DNA from: Neurospora crassa OR74A
Taxonomy: Eukaryota > Ascomycota > Sordariomycetes > Sordariales > Sordariaceae
NCBI RefSeq assembly: GCF_000182925.2
Contig: NC_026507.1
Location: 3,100,001-3,164,000 of the forward strand
DNA: 64,000 nucleotides
Direction of reading: 5' to 3'
The notes beneath the pieces are model-generated. The model made no database searches, was not told the DNA's origin, and saw only the letters and a list, made by a program, of their open reading frames with translations. Shown in pieces: positions 14,064 through 24,009 of the stretch. A program made the position numbers and the translations under genes. Each line of letters opens with the position of its first letter. The first letter of the stretch is position 1.

Positions 14064-16517
14064 ATGGAGTTCGACATCCGAGTCGAGGACTACCTCGACG
14101 ACAAGCTCCAATCGACGACCGACTTCGACCATCTAGACACGTTGCTCAACAGCGTCGAACACCAGCGCAGCCAGCTCCAGTCGCAACTCGACAATGCCAC
14201 CAAAGAGCTCGAGGAGGCCCGCCGCTCTTCTGCGGAACGCCAGGCCGCCCTTGCCGCCCAAATCGACGAGTTCCAGAAACTGCAGCAGAGCATCGACGTC
14301 CGCCTCAAGATCGTTGCCGCCTCCGACGCCCCGGATGAGGCCATTCGCCGTTTGGAGCAGCCCATGAAGCAGCTTCACAAGGTCGACCTCGCCCACCGAT
14401 ATCTGCTCCTTCTCCAGCATGTCCAGGAACTGCGCAATGCCGCCCGCGCCCACCTACCGCAAAGCCCCAAGGCCGCGCTCGAGCCCTACACCGAATTGAA
14501 GCAGCTGTCTTTGCGCCTGAGGGAACTCCAGGGTGCTGCCGATGGCGCCGCCGTTCATCTTGTTGCTCATGTTGAATCTGTTGCCGAGGCGCTATGGGAC
14601 GAGATGAAGAAAACAATGTGGAGCGAGCTGGAGGTCTTGTTGAAAAAGCGCGGGTGGCCCAATGTCGATCCAGAGTCGGAAGTGGACGACGAATGGATTC
14701 AATGTTTCGAGAAGCTGGTCGATCTCCAGGTCCCCGAGGTCCTATACTCGCCCACGCTGGTGACGCTTCTTCCCATGGATGTCATGGCGCAGATCTTCGT
14801 CAAGGAGTTCCGGTTCCACTTCCTCAGCGACAAGCCGACCAGCAACCCCCAGGGCATCAACGCACATTGCTTCCCCTGGTTCCTGTCCTTGCTCGACAAG
14901 TGGGAGATCTTCTTCAGGGAGAACTTTGCCCCCGTCTTGGCGGCCAAGTTTGGTCAGACCGAGGTTTCGAACAAAATGGTTTACATGGATCCCGGGTGCG
15001 CATTCATCGCCTCGATGCTACCGGTCATGCGCGAGAAGGTCAATGTGACCATGGCAGAGGCCGTCAAGGATCCTGCTTTCTTGAGCAGTCTTCTCGGACA
15101 GCTGATGACCTTCGACGATAACATCCGATCTGGGTACAGCTATGACGGAGGCGATGCCGAAAACGGGTGGGAGGGATTGACGGGCGAAGTCCTGAATACA
15201 CACTTTAGGACATGGCTCGAGGCAGAGAAGAAATTCGCTCTGGAAAGGTTCAACGGAATTATGACGTCTAGTGACGCTCGGAAAATTGACTACGACTTTG
15301 CGGTCGTCGGGAAAACAAAACCGACCTTCGCAGCTGTCCGTGTTGCTGACTTGCTGCGGTCGGTTACAACGCAGTATGAGAGGCTCAGACGCTTTTCCCA
15401 CAAACTTCGCTTCCTGATAGATATTCAGCTGGCTATTTTGGACGATTATCATGATCATCTCAAAGGCACACTTGAAGCGTACCAAACAATGACTTCCACA
15501 GTTGGCAGGGCCTTTGTCGGTGTTACCAAAGAGCAGTTGGCAGCTTTGGAGGGTACAGGGGCGCTTGAGACGCTGTGTAAGGTGTATGGAAGCGCCGATC
15601 ACATCATTAATGCCTTGCATGATTGGAGCAACGAAGAGGTAAGAGAGATCTGTTTTCGAAAGTCTCAATGTAACGATGCTAACATGCGACAGTTCTTTGT
15701 AACACTATGGGAGCAGCTCCAGACTCGAGCCAAGGCCAACGAGGATCAGAGCAATCTTGCTGGTGGCATGAGCTATGATCATGTCAAGGATCGCATTTCT
15801 TCGGTAGTTGGTACCGAGGATGACACTGGCGTTCTCTTCGATGAGACTATCTCGGCATATACCATGAGGAGGAAGCGCGCTCAAGAGTTCCTCACCCAGG
15901 TCCTCATCCAGAACCAGAAGAAGGCATTTGCCGCCTATCTTAAACGTCCTCAGTGGAGTACCATCTCGGATGAGCCTACCTCTGGCGAAGCATACTATCA
16001 GTTGGCTCCTACAGCCGAGCTGGGTGAACCTCTCGCAGTAAGTATTCATTTGAATCAAGGCTACAAGCACTCGCTAACATGACTTCAGGTTCTAAAACGC
16101 GACCTCGACTTCCTCTCCCACGCCCTCGGCACAGCCGTCTTCAGGCGCATCTGGCGTGAAGCCCTGGAGGAGCTCAACAACATGCTGTGGTCCGACGTGC
16201 TCATGGCCAACAAATTTGCCGCATCCGGCGCCGCCCAATTCCGGCGTGACGTTGATGCCATTTCCTCCGTCGTCGAGCGGTACATCCCTGATGGGTCCAT
16301 TGCTCTCGAAAGCATCAAGGAGGCGCTCCACCTTCTGAACTTGCCTGTTGAGGCGCCCGAAGAAAACAGCAACACCATGACGCTCAAGAACGCGGTGGAT
16401 AGGGTCTTCACTGATAACACAGAGGCGAAAAAGGTGCTGGAGGAGTTGGAGATTGAGAGTCTAAGCCCGCCGCATGCTAGACAGATTTTGCAGAGGAGGG
16501 TGGAGAATGCTGAGTGA
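14064..16517 (+). CDS. RINT-1/Tip20-family vesicle tether (Dsl1 complex)
   Basis: Three exons, 14064-15638, 15693-16037 and 16089-16517, all phase 0, with donors GTAAGA and GTAAGT, branch sites CTAACATG, and acceptors ACAG and TCAG. They give 782 residues. Residues about 20-90 form a heptad-rich coiled coil (LDTLLNSVEHQRSQLQSQLDNATKELEEARR). The body matches the RINT-1/TIP20 family in blocks such as INAHCFPWFLSLLDKWE near 268 and in the C-terminal LGTAVFRRIWREALEELNNMLWSDVLMANKFAASGAAQF segment around 685-725. These proteins tether Golgi-derived COPI vesicles at the ER together with Dsl1 and Sec39 and also link to checkpoint signalling in animals; here only the tethering role is inferred. No membrane segment. 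Confidence 0.9.
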
Positions 16518-17301
16518 GATGGAAGTATTGTGATACCCAGACTGTGTAAGCATCGTGGTGCTACTTTGGAAATAATCTACATGGTCGATGTTTATGGCTT
16601 CGATCGTTGCCAACGGTGTTCACTATGAATAGTATAGCATAATCGCCTCTGTACAAGAATATATCGGCTAAATTCGTACGGCGATGATGATCAGCTGAAG
16701 TCCACCGGGTCTCGACCCGCGTGTGATTCCCAAGCACGCCATCGACCGGGGCGCTTGCATACGGCCCCACTCCGCCTTCGGGGTCCCGTATGCGGAGTAG
16801 CCTTTGATAAGCATATGCTCCATTGTTAGAACGGACTTTAACACGGGGTACACGCATAAGCCGGGGCCCGAACATCGGCCCGTACACTACTATACATCCT
16901 CTAATGGAGGCATTGACGTCTTTGTCCATAATGTGACTGTATACGTGCAACACCATTTCATCTCGTGAGTCTCATCTCATCTTCAGAAACACACACACAC
17001 ACAGACGTATGAACCAGATTGTCGGGTCACTGTCACCGTTTCTGGACTCGAGGTCCCTTCCCTGTCGTGGATTCGGTTGTTCTCATTGATAAGATAAAAA
17101 GTCAACACTAGTTTAGTCACAGACCGAGGTCTTCCTTCTCTCAAGTCTCTTTCATTTCTCTTTCATCTCTCTCTCTCTCTCTCTCTCATCGTCGACTCAC
17201 TTGGAGGCGGGTCAGATATCGGCAACGACACCATCAAAAAAGCAGCCATCACAGTTTCTCAACAAAAACACATAAAGAAGTATATAAGATAGAGAGAAAC
17301 A
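16518..17301. other. Intergenic region with a hairpin cluster
   Basis: Between the Tip20-like gene and the carrier gene, both rightward. It contains a compact set of strong inverted repeats at about 16700-16798 (described separately), an AC microsatellite near 16990-17002 and a CT microsatellite at 17169-17189 in the presumed carrier leader. A 131-codon minus-strand frame crosses the hairpins but has no supporting feature. Confidence 0.6.
16757..16798. other. Bistable hairpin element
   Basis: GCATACGG at 16757-16764 pairs perfectly with CCGTATGC at 16786-16793, extended inward by CCCC (16765-16768) with GGGG (16780-16783). A competing stem pairs ACTCCGC (16769-16775) with GCGGAGT (16792-16798). 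A smaller stem, CGGGTC/GACCCG, lies at about 16707-16720. It may be a 3' UTR structure of the upstream gene or part of a structured ncRNA; no tRNA fold with a T-loop fits. Confidence 0.5.
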
Positions 17302-18357
17302 ATGGCTGCCTCCGCTGCCGATGTCGACTCCCACGACGGCCAGAACGCCGGTCTCCAAACGGCCAAGGATCTCTTCTCCGGCGCCGTTGGTGGTATTGCC
17401 CAAGTGTTAATTGGTGAGTTTCTCCCCCCAAAAAATCTCTATAATGAGTATAAACAAATAATCATTATTTATTTCCCCACCCGAATTGTCTCAAACTCAA
17501 ACTAACCAAATTCCTTTTCCTTCCGGGCAGGCCAACCCTTCGACATAGTCAAAGTCCGCCTCCAAACCTCCACCCAATACTCCTCCGCCCTCACCGCCGC
17601 CGCCTCCATCTACAAGCACGAAGGCGCGCTCGCCTTCTACAAAGGCACCCTGACCCCGCTCCTGGGCATCGGCGCCTGCGTCTCCATCCAATTCGGCGCC
17701 TTCCACTCGGCCCGCCGCTTCCTCGAGCAACGCCGCGCCGCCACCGACAAGTCCTTCATCCCGGGCGTCTCCAACCTCGGGTACGGCGAGTACTACGCGG
17801 CCGGCGCCTTTGCGGGCGTCGCCAACTCGGTCATCTCGGGCCCCATTGAGCACGTGCGCATCCGCCTGCAGGCCCAGCCGCACGGCGCGGGGAGGTTGTA
17901 TTCCGGCCCTTGGGACTGCGTGCGCAAGCTCAGCCAGCAGGCGGGCGGCGTGCTGCCGGGGTTGTACCGGGGCGAGGTGGTGACGGTGTTGCGGGAGGCG
18001 CAAGCGTACGGCCTGTGGTTTTTGGCGTTTGAGTGGTTGATGAATGCGGATGCGGCCAGGAACAAGATTGACCGCAAGGAGATCCCGAGTTACAAGATTG
18101 CTTTGTACGGTGGACTGGCGGGCGAGGCGCTTTGGTTGGGCAGTTACCCGTTGGATGTGGTCAAGAGTAAGATGCAGACGGACGGGTTTGGGGCAGGGCA
18201 AAAGTATAAGAGCATGAGGGATTGTTTTGCGCAGACGTTCAGGGCTGAGGGCATGAGAGGATTCTGGAAGGGTATTGGGCCGACGCTGTTGAGGGCCATG
18301 CCGGTTAGTGCGGGAACGTTTGCGGTGGTGGAGATGACCATGAGGGCTATTAATTAG
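17302..18357 (+). CDS. Mitochondrial carrier protein, Ymc1-like
   Basis: Inner-membrane solute carrier. Two exons, 17302-17413 and 17531-18357 (donor GTGAGT, acceptor GCAG, junction within a Gly codon), give 312 residues, the usual carrier length. The three repeats each carry the carrier signature: QPFDIVKVRLQ near 40, GPIEHVRIRLQ near 145, and YPLDVVKSKMQ near 245. Each is followed by a Tyr/Gly-rich G-x-x-x-F/Y element such as ALAFYKGTLTPLLGIG. The repeat-1 start GAVGGIAQVLIGQPFD and the TPLLGIGACVSIQFG block match the yeast Ymc1/Ymc2 and carnitine/ornithine carrier group. I favour Ymc1-like, but the substrate cannot be fixed from sequence alone. Tail-to-tail with COG3. Confidence 0.93.
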
Positions 18358-18792
18358 AAGGATTCGGTTGACTGTGGAAGGGGGATTAGGTATACTACCT
18401 AGAGAGCAGAAAAAGAAAAGGGGAATAGGCTCACTCCACTTGGGCGTTGTGGATGGGGACTGTGAGTTGGTCATGAGCAAGGAAAGGAAAACGGGATTCC
18501 ATGGATCATAAGAATATACGGACAGATGGGAAATGGGCTCTTCAACGAGCATGTTGTTGCAATTACAGAATTTCTGGGGATATTAGGGGTTTGAAAAGCA
18601 TACGGACCGCATTAAACAGCGAGAGTTATTTGGTTTTCTCAGTAAAGGGACGAAGGCATTGGTGGTGAGGATTCAAAATGTGTTTGACTTATCAAACTCG
18701 ATATTAATGTTTTCCGGCTTTGCTCAAATCCTATAAACCAAGTCCAACAGTTCAAGAAATATGCCACTTGGAGAACTGCGCTGCTTCATGCG
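18358..18792. other. Convergent 3' region, carrier and COG3
   Basis: 435 bp between two stop codons facing each other, presumably overlapping 3' UTRs. No repeat or RNA gene is seen. Confidence 0.55.
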
Positions 18793-21423
18793 TTACATCC
18801 TCCGACTGCTCCCCTTGCTAGCCCTACTGCCACCCGTATAGACACTTCCCTTGTCCTTACCAGTGCCGGACTTGGGACCACCAGTCAACTGCGCCTGAGC
18901 ATCAAGCTGAATCGCCTCCTTCAACTTCTCCACCACCTCCGGCTGCGCAGCAAACGCCCCCTCCAGAATCTCATCCAGCTCCCTCTCCAACTGAGTCGAG
19001 TTCTTCCCGCCCACCGACGCCTTCACCTTCACTTCATTAGAGATGGCCGCCCACCTTCTGGTAAACGCATAAATGCTCTGGCGCAACAACTCATCCAACT
19101 GCTCTCCCGCGTCCTGTGACTCCGCCGCACCCGCTGTAGTCGTTGTCGTCAGGCCTGAACTCGAACCCGTAATGCTACCAGCTGCGCGCGAAAGGAGGGA
19201 CGAGCCGGGAATGTAAGAACTAAAAGTGGACACGGAGCTGGAGACCAGTCCGAAGAGGTTGCCGGCGGTCGGAAGGTTCTCCCAGATCTGGCCGAGGTGC
19301 TGGATGCTGCTGCCTAGACCTGTGGCTTGACCGATGCCGGTGCCGTTGCGCACGTCTCCGATCTCGAGGGTGAGGAGCTCATTTTTGAGGATGAGAAGGT
19401 TCTTGATCATGAAGAGGTCCGAATCGGTGCCGTTTTTGGCGGCTTTGATGCGCACTTCAGCGCGCTGTAGGGCGGCGATGGTCTCGCGGACGAGTTTGAA
19501 GATTACTGGGCTGCTACGTTGCTGTAATGGAGGGAAAGTCCATGTTAGCTGGGTGGTTTCGGGGTGTGAAAGTAGGAACGGATGAGACATCACTTACACA
19601 TCGCTCCTTTGGCATAGACTGGTCGAACAAAACAAGTAGCTCGATTGCTCGCTTAACCACCGGGAAAGCCGCTGATGATCCGCCATCGGCGGCAGTGGTT
19701 GCTCCAAGCTTCAAGGCCTCAGGTGGAACAACGGCTTTGGTAATGGATTTGGTAATTTCGGCGTCGAAGAAGCCATCGGTAAATGTCCAGAGATGCTCGG
19801 CCAGCAGCCTTGAGGTAAGTTCCCTGCAGTGCGCAACGAAAGGGGTTTCGTCCTCATCATAGTCCACGAGCAAATATTCGTTCGTGACCCATCCAACAAG
19901 ATTGCAGACGGTTTGCAAATCGCATGCCTGTAGCTTTGACTGGAGGTTGGTGGCAATGGGCGAAATATTTGTCCCTGTGACGAGTGACCGCTGATGCGAG
20001 TTAAGGGCAGCGAACGCCGACTTGGGGTTGGGGGAGTATGGTGCTTCTATAGAGAAGATTTTACGGAAAAGCGTGGCCTCGCTGAAGGACCGTTCAAAGC
20101 ACTGCTTCACGTAGTTCCTTGCCGCTGTGTCGATTGATGATTCTTTGCACTCGAGATGGAATGTCGCAAGATCATGCTGGGTCAGAGGCTTGAGGTCGCG
20201 GTCTCTCACCACGAAATAGGCGTGGAAGAGATTGTTGGCTGTGTTGGCAAAGATATCCGCGTTTGGCCCAGTCCTGGGCTGGCCATTCTGGTCATATGCT
20301 CCCAGTATCACTCGCTGGATGTTGGGTATGAGCGAATAGGAGTTCATTAGGATCTCCTCAAACCGACCATAAGCCAAGGCATGTCGTGCGGATTCGGACT
20401 GAGTGTTGGTGATTTGACGAGCAAGTTCCCCAGACACCTGATCCAGGCGGTTCGTAAAGCCGACCTCGAGAAGGTGTAGGGCTTTGGTTAGTAGCGCCTG
20501 ATATCTAGCCTGGTATGTATCGGCGTCCCGATATTGAGGATGCTGGATCATGAACTCGATACAAGAGTCCAGGTTGGCCAGGATATCGCCAAACGCGTCG
20601 TCGTCCACAAGGCGGCCCGCACCCAGGGCATTGAGGCGCCGGCTGACACTGTCGAGATAGGCGTAGTAATGCAGATCAGTCCCGACCTCGTCGGCGAGAG
20701 TTTGAAGACGCTTCTGCTCCTCCAGCAAGCCGTCGCACTGTGCCTTGAAGGATGTCGTCTGCTCCTCAACGGCTCGGAAAGACTGGCACAAAGTCTCGAG
20801 GGTTTTGAGCGCGCTGTTGGCGTCGTCGATCAGGGTTCCCAAATGCCGTTCCGTCAAGGCGAGTTGGTCATGGTACAGGAGATATTCTTGCTGGCTAGCC
20901 TGTAGCAGCTCCTGGTCCAGCGCATCGTCATAGGGGTCTTCTTCCACAGGTAGCGTCGATGCCACGCTCGCAGGAATCATCAAGGCATCCCAGAGGTTGT
21001 GGTTGTTGCGCCGCCCATTGGTCTTCTTCTTGTTCTTCTTGGTCTTGGGTCCTCCATGGCTGCCAGCGAGATGCGCAGTCGCAATGTCGTAGAAGTCGGA
21101 ATAGGATTTCGCCCGTCGAAGAACGGTAGCCTCGGGGGGCGCATTGACGTCTTCCTGGTCTTCGAAAAGCGCTGGGAGTGGCTCTTCGGGGATGTTGTTG
21201 TCGGTGGTCTCCTATCGAGTGGTGATGCCAATGGTTGGGTTAGCGACTACTGACAGTTGGGGCATTCTGGGACAAGGGGAAGGAAGGTGAATGAATGCAA
21301 GACAAACAAACAAACCTCTGGCTGCTGCAGCAGAGAGTTGGCTCGACGGTGGCGCGTCTTTGCGCCGGATGGTCTGCTCTGCTGCACCTCGGAGGTGAAG
21401 CTATACCAGTGCTCGTCGTACAT
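18793..21423 (-). CDS. cog3: Conserved oligomeric Golgi complex subunit 3 (Sec34)
   Basis: Lobe-A subunit of the COG tether for intra-Golgi retrograde vesicles. Three exons read on the minus strand, 21423-21316, 21211-19598 and 19521-18793, all phase 0, give 816 residues. Exon 1 starts MYDEHWYSF, a typical fungal COG3 N-terminus, which is why I start at 21423 rather than at upstream non-ATG frames. The Sec34 domain (about residues 140-290) shows the characteristic coiled region (LEEQKRLQTLADEVGTDLHYYAYLDSVSRRLN) and ends near FTNRLDQVSGELARQ. The remainder is helical, finishing with a Ser/Gly-rich tail. The first intron's donor is GTTTGT within a GTTT repeat, unusual but phase-consistent. Shares a divergent promoter with the Fmp25-like gene. 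Confidence 0.93.
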
Positions 21424-22188
21424 GTTTTTTTTTTTTTTGGAATTAGGATTAATGGACAAATTGCCCGGTGGTGATAGCTTCAGGTTATCGCATGCTGTCC
21501 ATCGCGTGTGTTGGTTTCCCCCCCCTGCCTGCCTGTTTCCCTATCCCGTCATTCAAGGTACGTAGGTACCTTCCTCCCACTGCAACAAGTGCAATGAGCT
21601 GTCCACTTTTGGGGAGGGGACCTGGGATCACTGCAGCGATGGAGACATGGACAGTAAGTTCTGTATTATAGGCACAGTGCCTACCTAAGCCGGCCGACTC
21701 ACTCGACAGCGAGAGAACTGAGCAAACCTAAGTGCACAGACCTCATCCTAGGTGAAAGCAGGAAGAATGGAGAACGTGAAGCTCCAAACCAAGCTTCCAT
21801 GGGGTCCAGTGGGCAGTGGCCCCTCTCTCACGGGCGGGAGCTAACTGCCCGTTGATTGTTGCAGTGCTGGGGGCAGCTGTCGATCCGAGCTGAAGCTTAG
21901 CTGGACCTCCTCCCCGGATTCTCGCTTCATTTCTAGTCTAGTGACCTCACTATTACTTTTTGCTTCTCATCGTGAAACTTGTGCTTTGGTGTTCTGTCCT
22001 CGGATCTCACTGCTTTTTATATCTGTAGCTGCGTGTGTGACAACAAATCACTAGGCCGCCAAAGCATGAAGAGTTGATCGCTTCTGATAGAGAACGAACT
22101 GCCGCCACTATCAAGTACGGTATAAATTTTATCAGTTCCCTTCTCACAAACTAACCTGACCTAACTATATCAAGCACCAGCCACCACC
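21424..22188. promoter_or_regulatory. Divergent promoter region, COG3 and Fmp25-like
   Basis: 765 bp between two start codons. An A/T tract lies directly upstream of the COG3 ATG (21425-21438, T on the plus strand). A CAAACAAACAAAC run sits inside the adjacent COG3 intron. Nothing else is recognisable. Confidence 0.5.
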
Positions 22189-24009
22189 ATGGCTTCCCCC
22201 ATGATGCTTGCCAGGACCGCCCTCCGGCCACAGGCCCGGCGTATGATAAACTCGACACAATGGACGCGGAGTCTAGGCAGAAGATTCAGGCCCGAGCCGG
22301 AGCCTCAGCAAGACAAGTCGAATCTCGCCCTCCGCATACTTACCGGTGTCCTTGCGGGTGGCCTTGTTGCCGGTGCCGCCATGGCCGCGTATCCCATGCT
22401 CACGGGTGGAAACAAGAAGGAGCCCATGAAGGTTGAGCTGATCTTTCAGGAGCCCCGGAAACGGTCCATTTCCGCCGAGGAGAGCCGCGAGCAGTTGAGC
22501 CCCCAGCACGTTCAGGTCAAGCACAGCTGGGAACATCCCGGTGTTTACGCATGGGGTTCGAATGTCGGTAAGGTCGTTGCCCCGGACTCCAACGAGCTTG
22601 TCATCAAGACCCCAAGGCGCATTGCCTACTTTGATGACCAGGTCCTGCGCGATCTCAAGCTGGACAGCAATTTTGGTGCCGCCATCGATGAGAAGGGAAA
22701 TTTGGTCCAGTGGGGTGTCGGCTTCGACAAGGATCATTATAAGCCGACTGTCACCTTGAAGGGCAAGGACCTGGTCAAGCTGGACCTCTCCCGCGACCGT
22801 ATCATTGGTCTTGCCTCCAACGGAGAAGTTTACTCGATCCCGGTGGCCGCCGCCGATCAGAGAGCTGGTCAGAAAGAGACCACCGCCTCGCCTTCCTCCC
22901 TCTGGTCCAGCCAGGCACCCGTGAACTACCGCCCCCTCACGCCCAAGAACCTGCGATGGGGTGAAAAGATTGTTGATGTCCGCAGCGGCTTGGAGCACTG
23001 CCTGATGCTCACCTCCAATGGCCGTGTCTTCTCAGCAGCCGCCAGCTCTGAAGATTTCCCTTCCAAGGGCCAACTTGGAGTCCCTGGCCTGACGTGGACC
23101 AACCGCCCGGCCGGACCTTACGACCAGCCTCACGAAGTCACCGGCCTAAGCGGCTCCAAGATCAAGGAGATTGCCGCCGGCGACTACCACTCGCTCGCCC
23201 TCGACACCGAGGGCCGCGTCTACGCCTTTGGCGACAACTCCTTCGGCCAGCTCGGCTTCGAGAATGACACCGAACACCCTTACGTTGACTCGCCCCGCCC
23301 TGTGCCCATCAACAAGCTCTACCACGGCACCAACCTTCGGCCCAAGGTGACCTACATCGCCGCCGGCGGCCCCAACAGCTTCTTCACCGTCGACGCTCGC
23401 GCCTTCCAGAACCAACTTGGCGGTGATGGCCAAGGCCAGATCGTGCCCGCCAAGGACCTCGGTCGCGTCAACGTCGAGACCTGGGCCTGCGGCGAGGGCA
23501 TCCACGGCACCCTGGGCAACGGCAAGTGGACGCACGTCTCGGTTTGCCCGACCAAGGTCAAGGCGCTCTCGAACCTGTTCGAATTCGACGAGGCCACGAA
23601 CCAAGTGGTGCCCATCCGGCTGTCCCGCATGTCGGTCGGCGGAAACCACGCGTGCGCCGTCATGGACAACTTTACCTGCGTCGACAGCCCCCTCAACGGG
23701 AACGTCAAGTCGGACACGGACACCAATTTTGGCGCTGACGTGCTGTGGTGGGGTGGGAACGAGCATTACCAGCTGGGTACCGGAAAGAGGAATAACGTTA
23801 ACACGCCTTCTTATATCGTGCCGCTGGATACGCCTACTCGTCGGGGACCTGCCCATGCGCAGGAGAACCGGCTGGTGCAGAGGGAGGGAGAGTCTAATCG
23901 CTTTCAGTTGACGCCGAGGAAGACGGTCAAACTGGATGGAAGATCGGTTAGTGTTGAGCAGCGCGCCGAGTGCGGGCGGGACGTTAGCGCTGTTTACTCT
24001 GCTGCTTGA
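22189..24009 (+). CDS. Fmp25-like mitochondrial protein with RCC1-type repeats
   Basis: Single exon, 606 residues. The N-terminus is basic and Arg-rich (residues 1-35), like a mitochondrial presequence. It is followed by one hydrophobic segment at about 46-71 (LALRILTGVLAGGLVAGAAMAAYPML). The rest shows RCC1-like propeller repeats, for example GVYAWGSNVGKVV near 120, IAAGDYHSLALDTEGRVYAFGDNSFGQLGF near 325, VGGNHACAVMD near 483, and DVLWWGGNEHYQLGTGKRNNV near 520. Yeast Fmp25 has this layout and supports respiratory complex III assembly; the same role here is inferred. Start chosen at ATG 22189 in the context CACCATGG. Confidence 0.88.
   Translation: MASPMMLARTALRPQARRMINSTQWTRSLGRRFRPEPEPQQDKSNLALRILTGVLAGGLVAGAAMAAYPMLTGGNKKEPMKVELIFQEPRKRSISAEESREQLSPQHVQVKHSWEHPGVYAWGSNVGKVVAPDSNELVIKTPRRIAYFDDQVLRDLKLDSNFGAAIDEKGNLVQWGVGFDKDHYKPTVTLKGKDLVKLDLSRDRIIGLASNGEVYSIPVAAADQRAGQKETTASPSSLWSSQAPVNYRPLTPKNLRWGEKIVDVRSGLEHCLMLTSNGRVFSAAASSEDFPSKGQLGVPGLTWTNRPAGPYDQPHEVTGLSGSKIKEIAAGDYHSLALDTEGRVYAFGDNSFGQLGFENDTEHPYVDSPRPVPINKLYHGTNLRPKVTYIAAGGPNSFFTVDARAFQNQLGGDGQGQIVPAKDLGRVNVETWACGEGIHGTLGNGKWTHVSVCPTKVKALSNLFEFDEATNQVVPIRLSRMSVGGNHACAVMDNFTCVDSPLNGNVKSDTDTNFGADVLWWGGNEHYQLGTGKRNNVNTPSYIVPLDTPTRRGPAHAQENRLVQREGESNRFQLTPRKTVKLDGRSVSVEQRAECGRDVSAVYSAA

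Noticed and set aside
16690-16760. Possible tRNA on the minus strand (TGGCGTGCTTGG resembling box A, GGGTCGAGACCC resembling box B)
   Set aside because: The two boxes are only about a dozen bases apart, the T-arm would lack a 7-base loop, and no acceptor stem forms.
16561-16956. 131-codon minus-strand frame over the hairpin cluster
   Set aside because: The strong inverted repeats explain the sequence better than a protein; no domain.
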